64,000 nt of DNA from Enterococcus mundtii (lineage in GTDB: Bacteria > Bacillota > Bacilli > Lactobacillales > Enterococcaceae). Below are positions 18,069 to 26,670 of this stretch, one piece after another (positions within the stretch are counted from its first letter, which is position 1; each line of letters begins with the position of its first letter). A model generated the notes under the pieces. The model worked only from the letters and a program-made list of their open reading frames with translations, searched no databases and was not told where the DNA came from. The stretch lies in the NCBI RefSeq assembly GCF_003957375.1, contig NZ_CP025473.1, positions 2,257,501-2,321,500 of the forward strand. The letters run 5' to 3'. The position numbers and the translations under genes are program-made.

Positions 18069-20099
18069 TTATTTTTTTATTTCATCGATCAAAATTTTAG
18101 ATAACAACTGATAGATGATTGCCTCATTTCCTGATCGAAAAATCTCAGTATTCAAATCATTCATGATCAATGCACCACTTATTTTCCCAAGTAATTTTCC
18201 AGTAGCTTCGTCAATTGGAGACGGGGCTAGCATTACTAGCATTCTTGATAAATTGACTTTCGTCTTGTCCATTCCTTCGATCTCCAATACTTGCTTCAAT
18301 TGAAAAAGACAGAAGAAAGGTTCCGTGATCTCAGAACTAGACGTATGGAAAAGCCCCATGTTGGTATGAGGTAATCCGATCGGTGCTTGGTGATATCTTT
18401 TCATTAAACGCTGATAGACTTTTTCTGTATCTTGGACCAACCCTGTAGGTAAATAGTCGAAAATATCCTTCAACGTAGCTTCTACTGTTTCTGGATTGTC
18501 TAATTCTTGAATGAAGAAGTGCTGAAGTAATCGATTGATTTTACTCATCATCAACACCGTTTCTTCATAAGTATCTTCGATAACAGAAGGTTGATCAGCT
18601 AACCGGATATGTTCCGTTCGATGTGCTGTCAAACGAGCAAATTCTGCTTTTAATTGTTTGATTTCTTCCTCAAGAAGTAATGGTGAAACTAATAGATATT
18701 TCCCCTCATAGCCACTTAAGATCGAAGTGGAAATGACAAGATCATACTCTTCTTCTAAATTGATTTTCTTTAGATCAGCAATTCGATAAAAATGGATATG
18801 TTGAACAAATGGGAAGTACCTCTTTAGTTTTAACTCAAGCATACTTGTCGAAGCTAACCCACTAGGGGAAAAACCAGCGATTTTGATCGTGCTGTCCTTT
18901 GGTGTTTTTTCTAACGAGTTCGCAAAGTGGAGAATCATATAAGCAATTTCTTCTTCGGATAGTTTCTTTTCTTGAAAAATTTGCTCGATTCCATGACGGA
19001 TGGCTTGAGCAATCTCTTGATACTGAACCATGATTTTTTCTAAGATTGGATTAGTCAATTGTTCTTCTTGAAGTACCGCTCGAGAAAATACTCCTGATAA
19101 ATGGGTCAACAACATCTTGTATAGTGTTTCATCTTGATAGAATGGATTATTGGTCACTTCACTTACCACTTGGATCAAGTGTTTCACAAGATAAGCGAGT
19201 TGCGTATCAAATGTTTCTTCAAAAAAATCCTGATCAAAGGAATTCGAGAAATCATTTAATAGACTAGCAAAAAAGACGATTTCATTGACTGGATAAAGTT
19301 GTTGCGTTTCCTTAGCGATTTTAGAAAATAAAGCTTTGGCGATACGTAATAACTCTTTATTCACTAGTCCAGTGTAAGTTTCATTCGTCAGCACGTGATT
19401 TTTTTTGACACGATCGATCGTGATGCTCAGTATCAGGACTAAATGTTCCAATTTTCGGTCACTTAATTCTTTCTTTTGCTGGACCAATTCTTCTCGTACA
19501 ACTTGACGTGCAAGTAATAAACTGTCTGTTGTGATAAATTGAAAAAAAGAATTCGTTGTCGTATCAAATTCCAGCAAGTGAAAGATTTCATACGCATTGA
19601 TCTCCAACTCTAAGATATTTGCGATCAGCAATCTTCGGTATTTTTCCGGTCCAGTGATTTCATAACCACGGTTACGAGTGATAGATAATGGTAGCTGTTT
19701 CATACTGGTTTCAAGTTGCTTGATATCAGCATAAAAAGTTGTGTTACTAATCAAATACTTTTCTAAAAAATAACTTAAAGACAATGGTTCTTTCGTGAGT
19801 AATAGTTCTAATAAAATCGCATGTTGCCTTTCGGTTGTCGATAGTTCCATCTCTTTTTCGTTCAGTAGCTGGCGCAGTTGTGTCATTGTTTCAGGTGTTG
19901 CTTCAATCGTAAATGATCCACGGGCAATTTTTTTCAGCGAAGCATTTACTTCCTTGAGCGATTGCTCTAATTGCTCCAACTCACGGTATACAGTCCGTTT
20001 GCTGACACGTAAAACATTGACCATTTTTTGTATAGAAACAGGTGTTGGACTATTGATGAGCTCTGTCAATAATTCTTTTTCCCTTGGTGACAAATACAT
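18069..20099 (-). CDS. mtlR: MtlR-type PRD-containing transcriptional activator
   Basis: 676 aa. N-terminal DeoR/Mga-like helix-turn-helix (SIQKMVNVLRVSKRTVYREL, about 20-40), a second HTH-like part, two PTS regulation domains (about 170-390; LILSITIDRVKKNHV and AIRHGIEQIFQEKKLSEEEIAYMILHF), an EIIB-like domain (about 400-490) and a C-terminal EIIA-like domain (about 530-676) with His in IGLPHTNMGLFHTSS. This is the B. subtilis MtlR architecture, where PTS phosphorylation sets activity. In the EIIB-like domain the position of the regulatory Cys reads AGFSPSGLAS, with no Cys, so that input may be missing. It lies 1 nt after mtlA2. As the only mtlR in the window it may control both mannitol loci. 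Confidence 0.85.
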   Translation of the reverse strand: MYLSPREKELLTELINSPTPVSIQKMVNVLRVSKRTVYRELEQLEQSLKEVNASLKKIARGSFTIEATPETMTQLRQLLNEKEMELSTTERQHAILLELLLTKEPLSLSYFLEKYLISNTTFYADIKQLETSMKQLPLSITRNRGYEITGPEKYRRLLIANILELEINAYEIFHLLEFDTTTNSFFQFITTDSLLLARQVVREELVQQKKELSDRKLEHLVLILSITIDRVKKNHVLTNETYTGLVNKELLRIAKALFSKIAKETQQLYPVNEIVFFASLLNDFSNSFDQDFFEETFDTQLAYLVKHLIQVVSEVTNNPFYQDETLYKMLLTHLSGVFSRAVLQEEQLTNPILEKIMVQYQEIAQAIRHGIEQIFQEKKLSEEEIAYMILHFANSLEKTPKDSTIKIAGFSPSGLASTSMLELKLKRYFPFVQHIHFYRIADLKKINLEEEYDLVISTSILSGYEGKYLLVSPLLLEEEIKQLKAEFARLTAHRTEHIRLADQPSVIEDTYEETVLMMSKINRLLQHFFIQELDNPETVEATLKDIFDYLPTGLVQDTEKVYQRLMKRYHQAPIGLPHTNMGLFHTSSSEITEPFFCLFQLKQVLEIEGMDKTKVNLSRMLVMLAPSPIDEATGKLLGKISGALIMNDLNTEIFRSGNEAIIYQLLSKILIDEIKK

Positions 20100-20100
20100 C

Positions 20101-21792
20101 TTAGTCCACTTCCTTTACTAATGATAGATAGGCTTTGGTACTGACAAAATGATCAATGATCAACAAATGCTCCACTTGTTGTTCCAATTGATACGCCTTT
20201 GCCATACTTTCATTCGCAAGATATACCACTTCTTTTTCGGGTACTAGGTCTTCAACGGCTGTTTTTTCTACAGATAGATCGACCTGATATTCCTTGGCTA
20301 GCTTCATTAAAATCGTCATCCCCATCGTTTGTGAGCCTCGTCGATTTCCTTGGTATAAAAACACAACGCTGATTCTAGGTTGTTCAACTTCTTGTTGCTT
20401 TTTGATCTGAGGTTCAATATTTATTTCATGAAGTTGCTGCTTGATCAATGGTAGATACGACTCAACTTCTAAAAAATGTTCGACAGCAATGATCTGACTC
20501 TCTTTGGCTTTTTCTTGTGCTAAAGATTGAAAGGCACTTTGTACGATCACCAATTGTTTCTGATGATTCTTCAGACTATAAATAGAGGTATAGCTTATAG
20601 GTATAACTATCCCTTGCGCATGCAGTTTTTTCTTCAAAATGGCTGCGCCCATTGCACTAGAACCCATCCCGGCATCGCAAGCAAAGATGATTTGGTTGAC
20701 CGCTTCATGATTCATCAGTTGGCTCCTTTCTGGGAGGATCGATTCCACAGGTTTCGTTCTTTTCAATAACAGTATGGCACAAATAAACGTAGCAAGCGCA
20801 CTGAGAATAATACCTAAAATGACACCTGCTAATTGTGAAGTTGGTGTATTTCCTAAAATAATTACCAATGAACCTGGGGAAACCGGAGCATTCAACCCAC
20901 TAGCAAACAGTTGGAACACAAATGTTCCTGTTGCTCCTCCTATCATAACGGCAAAAAAAAGCGCGGGTTGCATCAAGACAAAAGGAAAATAAATCTCATG
21001 GATTCCTCCGACTGCTTGGATCATCAATGCTCCACCTGCTTTGACACTTTTTTCTCGATCGGCAGCAAACAAGAACGCACTTAAAATCCCTATTCCTGGC
21101 CCAGGATTGGCTTCCATTAAAAATAAGATCGAATGCCCTGTGTGTTGGGCCATCTCCATTCCTAAAGGGGTCAAAATACCGTGATTGATGACATTATTCA
21201 AAAATAAGACCTTTAACGGTTCCAACACTAAACTGACCACTGGCAACAAATGTTGTTCAATGAGCCAATAAACAAAGCGTCCAACATAAGACAAACTACT
21301 TTCAACAATTGGTTGGATGACCAGTATGCCTAACAGACAGACCACCCCACCGATTAGACCGATCAACAAGTTATTCAGCAACATCTCATAGCCAGGTTTG
21401 ATTTTCGGCGCCAACCAAAGATCCACCCAATGAAAAATACCTCCTGTGATCAAACCGATGATCATCGCTCCGAATAGTTGTGGAAGATCAGAAACTATTA
21501 TAATACCGATGACAGCAATCCCACCTGCTACAGCTGCTTTTTGATCAAAAAGCTTTGCTCCAGAGTAACTGATTAAAATAGGCAATAACAGATAAATCAG
21601 CCAGTCACTGACATATGCAAGCGTTTGATGCAAATCACCTGATACGATATTTGATACAATCGATAAAAAACCCCAAGCAATAAAAATACTTAGATTTGGC
21701 ATGATCATTTGTTTGAAATAATGTAGTAATTGACAAAACCAGGTTAATTTCGCCACTGCATTAGCAGGAAGCGCATTCAAATTCTCCCCCAC
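20101..21792 (-). CDS. Second mannitol-type PTS EIICB permease (MtlA paralogue)
   Basis: About 563 aa. EIIC motifs are those of MtlA: PNLSIFIAWGFL, EPLKVLFLNNVINHGILTPL, LMEANPGPGIG, GGIHEIYFPFVL. EIIB follows with Cys in IIFACDAGMGSSAMG, then a second EIIB-like unit without Cys (VVFLYQGNRRGSQTMG), the same design as the MtlA at 1256. The start is uncertain: no ATG is available; I prefer the GTG at 21792 because AGGTGA lies 5 nt upstream, with GTG 21801 as alternative. Operon with mtlR and mtlF2. Substrate is probably mannitol or a related hexitol; the missing mtlD means its product would need the enzyme of the first locus. Confidence 0.87.
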   Translation of the reverse strand: MGENLNALPANAVAKLTWFCQLLHYFKQMIMPNLSIFIAWGFLSIVSNIVSGDLHQTLAYVSDWLIYLLLPILISYSGAKLFDQKAAVAGGIAVIGIIIVSDLPQLFGAMIIGLITGGIFHWVDLWLAPKIKPGYEMLLNNLLIGLIGGVVCLLGILVIQPIVESSLSYVGRFVYWLIEQHLLPVVSLVLEPLKVLFLNNVINHGILTPLGMEMAQHTGHSILFLMEANPGPGIGILSAFLFAADREKSVKAGGALMIQAVGGIHEIYFPFVLMQPALFFAVMIGGATGTFVFQLFASGLNAPVSPGSLVIILGNTPTSQLAGVILGIILSALATFICAILLLKRTKPVESILPERSQLMNHEAVNQIIFACDAGMGSSAMGAAILKKKLHAQGIVIPISYTSIYSLKNHQKQLVIVQSAFQSLAQEKAKESQIIAVEHFLEVESYLPLIKQQLHEINIEPQIKKQQEVEQPRISVVFLYQGNRRGSQTMGMTILMKLAKEYQVDLSVEKTAVEDLVPEKEVVYLANESMAKAYQLEQQVEHLLIIDHFVSTKAYLSLVKEVD

Positions 21793-21885
21793 GTTGATCA
21801 CCTGCCCTTTCTACTTCAGCAGACTGCGCTTATGCTTTTTTTAGATAGCTCTATTCTAACAGTTTCCGTTATCTATTTTCCACAA

Positions 21886-21923
21886 AAAAAATTGGAAAGT
21901 AACCGCAGTTACTTCCCAATTCT
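21886..21923 (-). terminator. Rho-independent terminator after rbsU
   Basis: Hairpin with arms TTGGGAAGTAAC and GTTACTTTCCAA (21890-21921, one bulge/mismatch) followed on the minus strand by TTTTTTTT. It closes the ribose operon 30 nt past rbsU. Confidence 0.88.
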
Positions 21924-21950
21924 TTAAAATAACACTTCTAACAAAACATC

Positions 21951-22838
21951 TTATATCAAAACAGTCATCGTTGCGGCTGCTAAGATAAGGATCAAGCCAA
22001 TGATCGTGACAGTCATTTCTTTTTTCGTTTTCTTTTGTCCTAAGAACCAGATACCAGTCAAGGTTGCTAGAACAACAGAAGTTTGCGATAAGATGAAGCC
22101 TGTTGCCAAACCATTCATATTTGGTTGTGCAGAAATCAAATAGGTCAATGCAGCAAAGGCAAAAAAGAAGCCAGAAAAAATTTGTTTATAAGAAACAACT
22201 TCTGTAAATGCTGATTTTTCATGCCCTCTCATACTTAATACAGCGGTGTAGATGATCGCCACTAAGACCATCCCCATTGCTTGTGGCAAGAAAGCGTGCA
22301 TTCCGTCGATGGTTGTTGCTTGAGGTGCTGCTGAATATGCCCAATACCCAATCTCTCCAACTGCTAATAATAAAACCGCTTTTTTCAGTAAACTGCTATT
22401 TTCTTCGGTTTTTTTCTCAGTCCAAACAGTCATCCATGCGCCTAAAATAATCAAGATCAATGCTAATCCACCAAGAATCTTCGCTGTCGTTCCTGGCCAA
22501 TTGCCTAGCGCAAAAACACCCCATAATGAAGCCCCAAGTAATTGAAAAGCTGTGGTGATAGGCATTGCACGTGATGAGCCAATCAGTGTAAAAGATTGAA
22601 AAGTAATGATTTGAGCAGTCGCCCAGCCCACACCGGAAAGAATAGAAAAGACAAGATCCATTCCAGATGGTAGTGCTATGCCATTGATCAGGGCAAAAAT
22701 AAGTGCGAATATCAAAGTTCCTATTGTTGATCCTAAAATCTGGTTAACAGGACGTCCACCGATCTTCGAAGCAATCGTTGGATAAAGTCCCCAACCTAGT
22801 AATGGTCCTAATCCGATCAATAATGCTGTTGCATTCAT
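21951..22838 (-). CDS. rbsU: Ribose uptake protein, GRP/DMT sugar transporter
   Basis: 295 aa with ten predicted membrane helices and no other domain. LLGWGLYPTIASKIGGRPVNQILGS and VGWATAQIITFQSF, GSSRAMPITTAFQLLGASLWGV are hallmark motifs of the GRP family (RbsU, GlcU). Encoded after rbsK and rbsD, so ribose is the most likely substrate. This facilitator replaces the RbsABC importer found in many bacteria and is the usual arrangement in lactobacilli, staphylococci and enterococci. ATG has AAGGAG 9 nt upstream. Confidence 0.9.
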   Translation of the reverse strand: MNATALLIGLGPLLGWGLYPTIASKIGGRPVNQILGSTIGTLIFALIFALINGIALPSGMDLVFSILSGVGWATAQIITFQSFTLIGSSRAMPITTAFQLLGASLWGVFALGNWPGTTAKILGGLALILIILGAWMTVWTEKKTEENSSLLKKAVLLLAVGEIGYWAYSAAPQATTIDGMHAFLPQAMGMVLVAIIYTAVLSMRGHEKSAFTEVVSYKQIFSGFFFAFAALTYLISAQPNMNGLATGFILSQTSVVLATLTGIWFLGQKKTKKEMTVTIIGLILILAAATMTVLI

Positions 22839-22855
22839 TTATTACATCTCCTTTT

Positions 22856-23251
22856 TTAGAATACGACGCCACTTTCTAACAAGACATTCGCATAAGGTGT
22901 CATCTCACCTGTGCGAATAAATGCGTGACAATTGTTTAACTCAGTTTTCATTTCACTATGCGGAATAAACGTGATCGGTGTCTCCGGCATTTCTTTTTGG
23001 ATTTCTAAAAGAATGTCAGGATTCTCATTTTTGATTTCCTCTGCTAGATAAATACGTTGTACCTCTAATTCTGACAACACATTGCGTAAGACTTCCATAA
23101 AGCTAGGAACTCCTTGCGTGACTGCTAAATCGATTTTTTCAGTGGTCATAGGTACAGGCATTCCTGCATCTCCAATACTCAATTTATCAAAATGTCCCAT
23201 TTGTGCAATCACTCGTGAGATATCAGAATTAATTACTTTCGTTTTTTTCAT
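22856..23251 (-). CDS. rbsD: D-ribose pyranase
   Basis: 131 aa enzyme converting beta-D-ribopyranose to the furanose form used by ribokinase. Family motifs present: [28 protein letters not shown] with the catalytic His near residue 20 and Asp 28, and C-terminal [20 protein letters not shown]. Full length for the family. Sits 22 nt after rbsK and 17 nt before rbsU in the ribose operon. ATG has GGAAAGGATG upstream. Confidence 0.95.
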   Translation of the reverse strand: MKKTKVINSDISRVIAQMGHFDKLSIGDAGMPVPMTTEKIDLAVTQGVPSFMEVLRNVLSELEVQRIYLAEEIKNENPDILLEIQKEMPETPITFIPHSEMKTELNNCHAFIRTGEMTPYANVLLESGVVF

Positions 23252-23273
23252 TATTTGTTCATCCTTTCCTCAA

Positions 23274-24182
23274 TCAGATTAATTCATGTTTATACGGAAT
23301 AGAAGGCTGTGCACCAAAACGTTGAACAGTCACAGAAGAGGCTTTATTGCCATAACGGATCGCTTCTTCTAGGTTGCTGAAGTCTTTGGCTAATACACTG
23401 CTCATCGCGCCAATAAAGGTATCCCCAGCAGCCGTTGTATCCACTGCATGCACTTTAAAAGCTGGTACGATCCCATTAGCTCCGTCAGCAATATCATAGT
23501 AAGCGCCTTTATTTCCGATCGTGATGATCACCGCTTCAATACCTAATCCATGAAAGACTTGTGCCGCCTCTTTTAGACTTTTTTCATCGGTAATAGTAAT
23601 ACCAGTTAAGATCTCCGTTTCTGTTTCATTTGGAATGATCATATCCGTTACTGCTAATAACTCATCAGGAACATTTTCTAGCGCCGGTGCCGGATTCAAG
23701 ATCGTTTTCACGCCAGCTTCTCGAGCGATTTGAAATGCTTCGATCGTTGGTTCTATAGCGCTTTCAAACTGAGCAATAATAAAATCACTTTTTTGGATGA
23801 TTGCTTTATTTTCTTGTACTTGTGCTACGGTAAACGCATTGTTCGCACCAGCATGGATCATGATACTATTTTCACCTTGGTCATCAACAATGATATACGC
23901 TTGTCCAGTCGCTTGATTTTCTAATGTCGCTACACCAGATAAATCGATTTCTTCTTGTTCAAGTAATTCTGTCATCGTTTTTCCTGCTTCATCTTTACCC
24001 ACTCCACCAATAAAGTAAGTTTTTGCCTCCGAACGTCTAGCAGCAACCGCTTGGTTGGCTCCCTTCCCTCCACCAGCTGAAAAAGTTTCTTTTGTATGGA
24101 TCGTTTCTCCAGGTTTTGGCATATAAGTCACACGGATGGTTCGATCTAAATTGATGCTTCCGATAACTGTAACAGTATTCAT
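23274..24182 (-). CDS. rbsK: Ribokinase
   Basis: 302 aa PfkB-family kinase that phosphorylates ribose to ribose-5-phosphate. Begins MNTVTVIGSINLDRTIRV; PfkB signature 1 GGGKGANQAVAARR near 40-53 and signature 2 DTTAAGDTFIGA with the catalytic Asp near residue 250. ATG at 24182 chosen because AAAGGAGAGG precedes it; an in-frame Met 10 codons earlier has none. First gene of rbsK-rbsD-rbsU. A 14-bp palindrome lies 43 nt upstream and is a likely repressor site. Confidence 0.96.
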   Translation of the reverse strand: MNTVTVIGSINLDRTIRVTYMPKPGETIHTKETFSAGGGKGANQAVAARRSEAKTYFIGGVGKDEAGKTMTELLEQEEIDLSGVATLENQATGQAYIIVDDQGENSIMIHAGANNAFTVAQVQENKAIIQKSDFIIAQFESAIEPTIEAFQIAREAGVKTILNPAPALENVPDELLAVTDMIIPNETETEILTGITITDEKSLKEAAQVFHGLGIEAVIITIGNKGAYYDIADGANGIVPAFKVHAVDTTAAGDTFIGAMSSVLAKDFSNLEEAIRYGNKASSVTVQRFGAQPSIPYKHELI

Positions 24183-24224
24183 CTTTTCCCTCTCCTTTAA
24201 CAAGAAAATCATTTTAACGTTCTA

Positions 24225-24238
24225 TTAAAACGTTTTAA
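24225..24238. promoter_or_regulatory. Palindromic operator-like site before rbsK
   Basis: Perfect palindrome TTAAAACGTTTTAA, 43 nt upstream of the rbsK ATG. The central CG with A/T arms is the pattern of LacI-family (RbsR/CcpA-type) operators. No rbsR gene is in the window, so the regulator is unknown. Confidence 0.6.
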
Positions 24239-24339
24239 CTCTACGATAAGAATATAACATATTTTGTAAGTGATTTCAACAAGCAACTTTTCAACTATAA
24301 AACTAACTGTAATTTGTACCTTCTTTATTCTTACATCAC

Positions 24340-24368
24340 TAGAACAGTGATAGCTCATCACTGTTCTA
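24340..24368. repeat. Unexplained perfect dyad upstream of rbs operon
   Basis: Arms TAGAACAGTGAT and ATCACTGTTCTA, 12 bp each, with a 5-nt loop. It directly follows the T-run of the manA terminator. It lacks a T-run of its own, so it is not a standard terminator on either strand; a regulator site or RNA end structure is possible. Confidence 0.6.
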
Positions 24369-24418
24369 AAAAAAGCGCCAACCAAAAATAGCAAGTCCAT
24401 TTTCGGTTGGTACGCTTT
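24367..24418 (-). terminator. Rho-independent terminator after manA
   Basis: On the minus strand an imperfect hairpin (AAAGCG-ACCAACCGAAAAT arm pairing with ATTTTTGGTTGG-CGCTTT) is followed by seven T. It lies 40 nt past the manA stop. Confidence 0.8.
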
Positions 24419-24457
24419 ATTGTTGTCGCTGAACCTAGCAACGACAGTTTTATCTTA

Positions 24458-25411
24458 TTATTTTTTTCCTGGCTCAGAAGCGATGATCGAAAGTTCTCCT
24501 TGAACTTTCCACTCCGTGATATCGCTTGGTAAGATCGCACTTGTTCCTTTTTCTAATGGGTAGGTTTGGTTGCCTGTCACCAATTCTCCCGCACCATCAA
24601 TAACTGTCATCAATGTATACGGTGCTTGTTTTTTAAAGGAGGTGATTCCTTTGATGTCCCACTCGTAGACGTTGAAAAATTCTGTTTCTACGTAAGTGAC
24701 GATCGAAGAGTTCCCCTGACGGATCTCTTTGATCTGTAACTCAGGAGCTTTTGCTGGTACTGTTGTTACGTCGACCGATTGTTGGATGTGTAATTCCCGA
24801 GTATTTCCTTGATCGTCTTTGCGATCATAATCATAAACACGATAAGTTGTGTCTGAACTTTGTTGTGTTTCTAAAATCATGATCCCTTTACCGATTGCAT
24901 GGATCGTTCCACTTGGTACGTAGAAAAAATCACCTTTTTTGACAGGAACTTTTTTCAATAAGTCATCCCAGCGACTATCTTGGATCATTTCGGCTAATTC
25001 TTCACGTGTTTTTGCATGATGACCATAGATGATCTCTGCACCTGGTTCGGCATCAATGATGTACCAGCACTCTGTTTTTCCTAGCTCTCCTTCATGTGCC
25101 ATACCATAAGCATCATCCGGATGAACTTGAACAGATAGATCATCTTCTGCATCTAAGATTTTGATCAATAGCGGAAAAACTGGTTCTGTTGGATGACCGA
25201 ATAATTCTTTATGTTCTTTCCATAGATCATCTAGTTTCCAGCCTTTGAATGGGCCATTTTCAACGACACTCACGCCATGAGGATGGGCACTGATCGCCCA
25301 ATCTTCCCCAATTTTATCATTTGGGATATCAAAGCCAAAAACAGTACGTAAGCGACTGCCTCCCCAGATTTTTTCTTGAAAAACAGGTTTTAAAAATAAT
25401 GGTTCTTGCAT
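24458..25411 (-). CDS. manA: Mannose-6-phosphate isomerase, class I
   Basis: 317 aa cupin enzyme interconverting mannose-6-P and fructose-6-P. Zinc-binding motifs of the short Gram-positive type are present: QVHPDDAYG (about 97-105), KTECWYIIDAEPGA (about 115) and the active-site VPSGTIHAIGKGI (about 167-179). N-terminal FLKPVFQEKIWGG is the usual family start. ATG preceded by GAGAGGAG. It stands alone with its own terminator, between the serine hydrolase gene and the ribose operon, both on the same strand. Confidence 0.94.
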   Translation of the reverse strand: MQEPLFLKPVFQEKIWGGSRLRTVFGFDIPNDKIGEDWAISAHPHGVSVVENGPFKGWKLDDLWKEHKELFGHPTEPVFPLLIKILDAEDDLSVQVHPDDAYGMAHEGELGKTECWYIIDAEPGAEIIYGHHAKTREELAEMIQDSRWDDLLKKVPVKKGDFFYVPSGTIHAIGKGIMILETQQSSDTTYRVYDYDRKDDQGNTRELHIQQSVDVTTVPAKAPELQIKEIRQGNSSIVTYVETEFFNVYEWDIKGITSFKKQAPYTLMTVIDGAGELVTGNQTYPLEKGTSAILPSDITEWKVQGELSIIASEPGKK

Positions 25412-25456
25412 ACGTCAAACTCCTCTCAATTTTCAATTGCTATTATAGCATTATTT

Positions 25457-26476
25457 TCAGTGTAACGCTTTCTCTTGTAAATAAATTTCAATGATTTCAT
25501 CCCGACATTTTAGATATTCTTCACGATGATCGTTTGGATGCAGGCGATTAGATAGAAAGATGAATGCTTCTTGATCGATTGGGTCGATCAATAGAAATGT
25601 CCCTGTATAGCCTGTATGGAATAGTAATGGGTGGCCATCCTTTTTATCTTGTTTTAAAGCCCAGCCGAGTGAGCGACCACCTTTACCAGTTGGCGTATGA
25701 TCAGCCAATAAGGAACGGATGGTTGTCTCTTCCAAAAAATGACCAGAATCTAGCTTTCCGTATTGAAGATACATCCGGACAAACTTCTCACAATCCGCAA
25801 GATCAATAAATAGACCCGCATTACCTGCATGTTCTGCTAACACTCGTGCTTTTGGATCATGTGTCAAGCCATGGATCACCTCACCAGAAGGAAGCTGTTC
25901 AGTAGGAACGATCCGTTCTGAAGGACGTGGTAAGAATAAGCTATTTATCATTCCTAACGGTGCTAGTACTTGTTCTTCAAAAAGCTCGACCACCTCCTCC
26001 TGGAAAATCTCCTCTAGCATCAATCCTAAAAGAATTGTGCCTGTATCTGTATAGTGAACTTCGATGCCTAATTGATTGCCTGGTTGAAGTTTCAAATAAG
26101 CTGCAATCAATTCTGTTTGTGATAGACGATCTCGATCAGGAATAAATGTCTGGATGTCTGAGGTATGTGTCAATAAATGGCGAATCGTGATCGTTTGATT
26201 CTCAAAAGTCGGCAAGTACGTATGCAAAGGTTCATCTAATTCAACTTTCCCGTCTTCGATCAATCGCAAGACAAGACTTGTCGTTGCAATCACTTTTGTT
26301 AGGGAGGCTGCATCAAAGAGCAAATCTTCAGTCATTGGTCTGACTGTAGGAATGATCTGCGCATCACCTGCAATCACTTTTCCAATCTGATCCCCTTTAA
26401 TAAAAGCAGCGACGACCCCTGGATAATATCCCTCGTTCATTTTTTTTAGTATATATTCTTTCGTTTTAGCGTACAT
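25457..26476 (-). CDS. Serine hydrolase, beta-lactamase/PBP-like (class C fold)
   Basis: 339 aa. The catalytic motifs of the AmpC/esterase family are visible: SxxK as SLTK in LFDAASLTKVIATT (about residue 57), YxN variant YTDTG (about 147), and HTG in LLFHTGYTGTF (about 295). No signal peptide, so it is probably cytoplasmic and more likely an esterase or peptidase than a resistance enzyme. Starts MYAKTKEYILKKMNEGYYPG with AAGGAG 7 nt upstream. It ends 45 nt before manA and may be co-transcribed. Substrate unknown. Confidence 0.88.
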   Translation of the reverse strand: MYAKTKEYILKKMNEGYYPGVVAAFIKGDQIGKVIAGDAQIIPTVRPMTEDLLFDAASLTKVIATTSLVLRLIEDGKVELDEPLHTYLPTFENQTITIRHLLTHTSDIQTFIPDRDRLSQTELIAAYLKLQPGNQLGIEVHYTDTGTILLGLMLEEIFQEEVVELFEEQVLAPLGMINSLFLPRPSERIVPTEQLPSGEVIHGLTHDPKARVLAEHAGNAGLFIDLADCEKFVRMYLQYGKLDSGHFLEETTIRSLLADHTPTGKGGRSLGWALKQDKKDGHPLLFHTGYTGTFLLIDPIDQEAFIFLSNRLHPNDHREEYLKCRDEIIEIYLQEKALH

Positions 26477-26587
26477 AGTTTCTCCTTATTTATCTCTGGA
26501 TATGCTTGTTTGCTCCCCAAGCATAATTCTTTCTTCCATAAGAATCAATTGTTTTTCTCATTTATCCCAGTATTTAGTGGCTGACAT

Positions 26588-26634
26588 AAAAAAGCAGGAA
26601 ACTTTCAGCATCAGCTGAATTTTTCCTGCTTTTT
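26588..26634. terminator. Bidirectional-looking terminator hairpin
   Basis: Arms AAAAAGCAGGAAA and TTTCCTGCTTTTT with an inner TTCAGC/GCTGAA stem. It lies 37 nt past the VOC gene (minus strand) and can terminate it; flanking A and T runs suit both directions. Confidence 0.85.
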
Positions 26635-26670
26635 CCAACGGTCGAGCAATCGACTGATCCTAACCACTGT

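Noticed and set aside
24340-24368. Terminator for the ribose or manA operon
   Set aside because: The T-run lies before the hairpin on the minus strand and there is none after it on the plus strand, so it lacks terminator shape.
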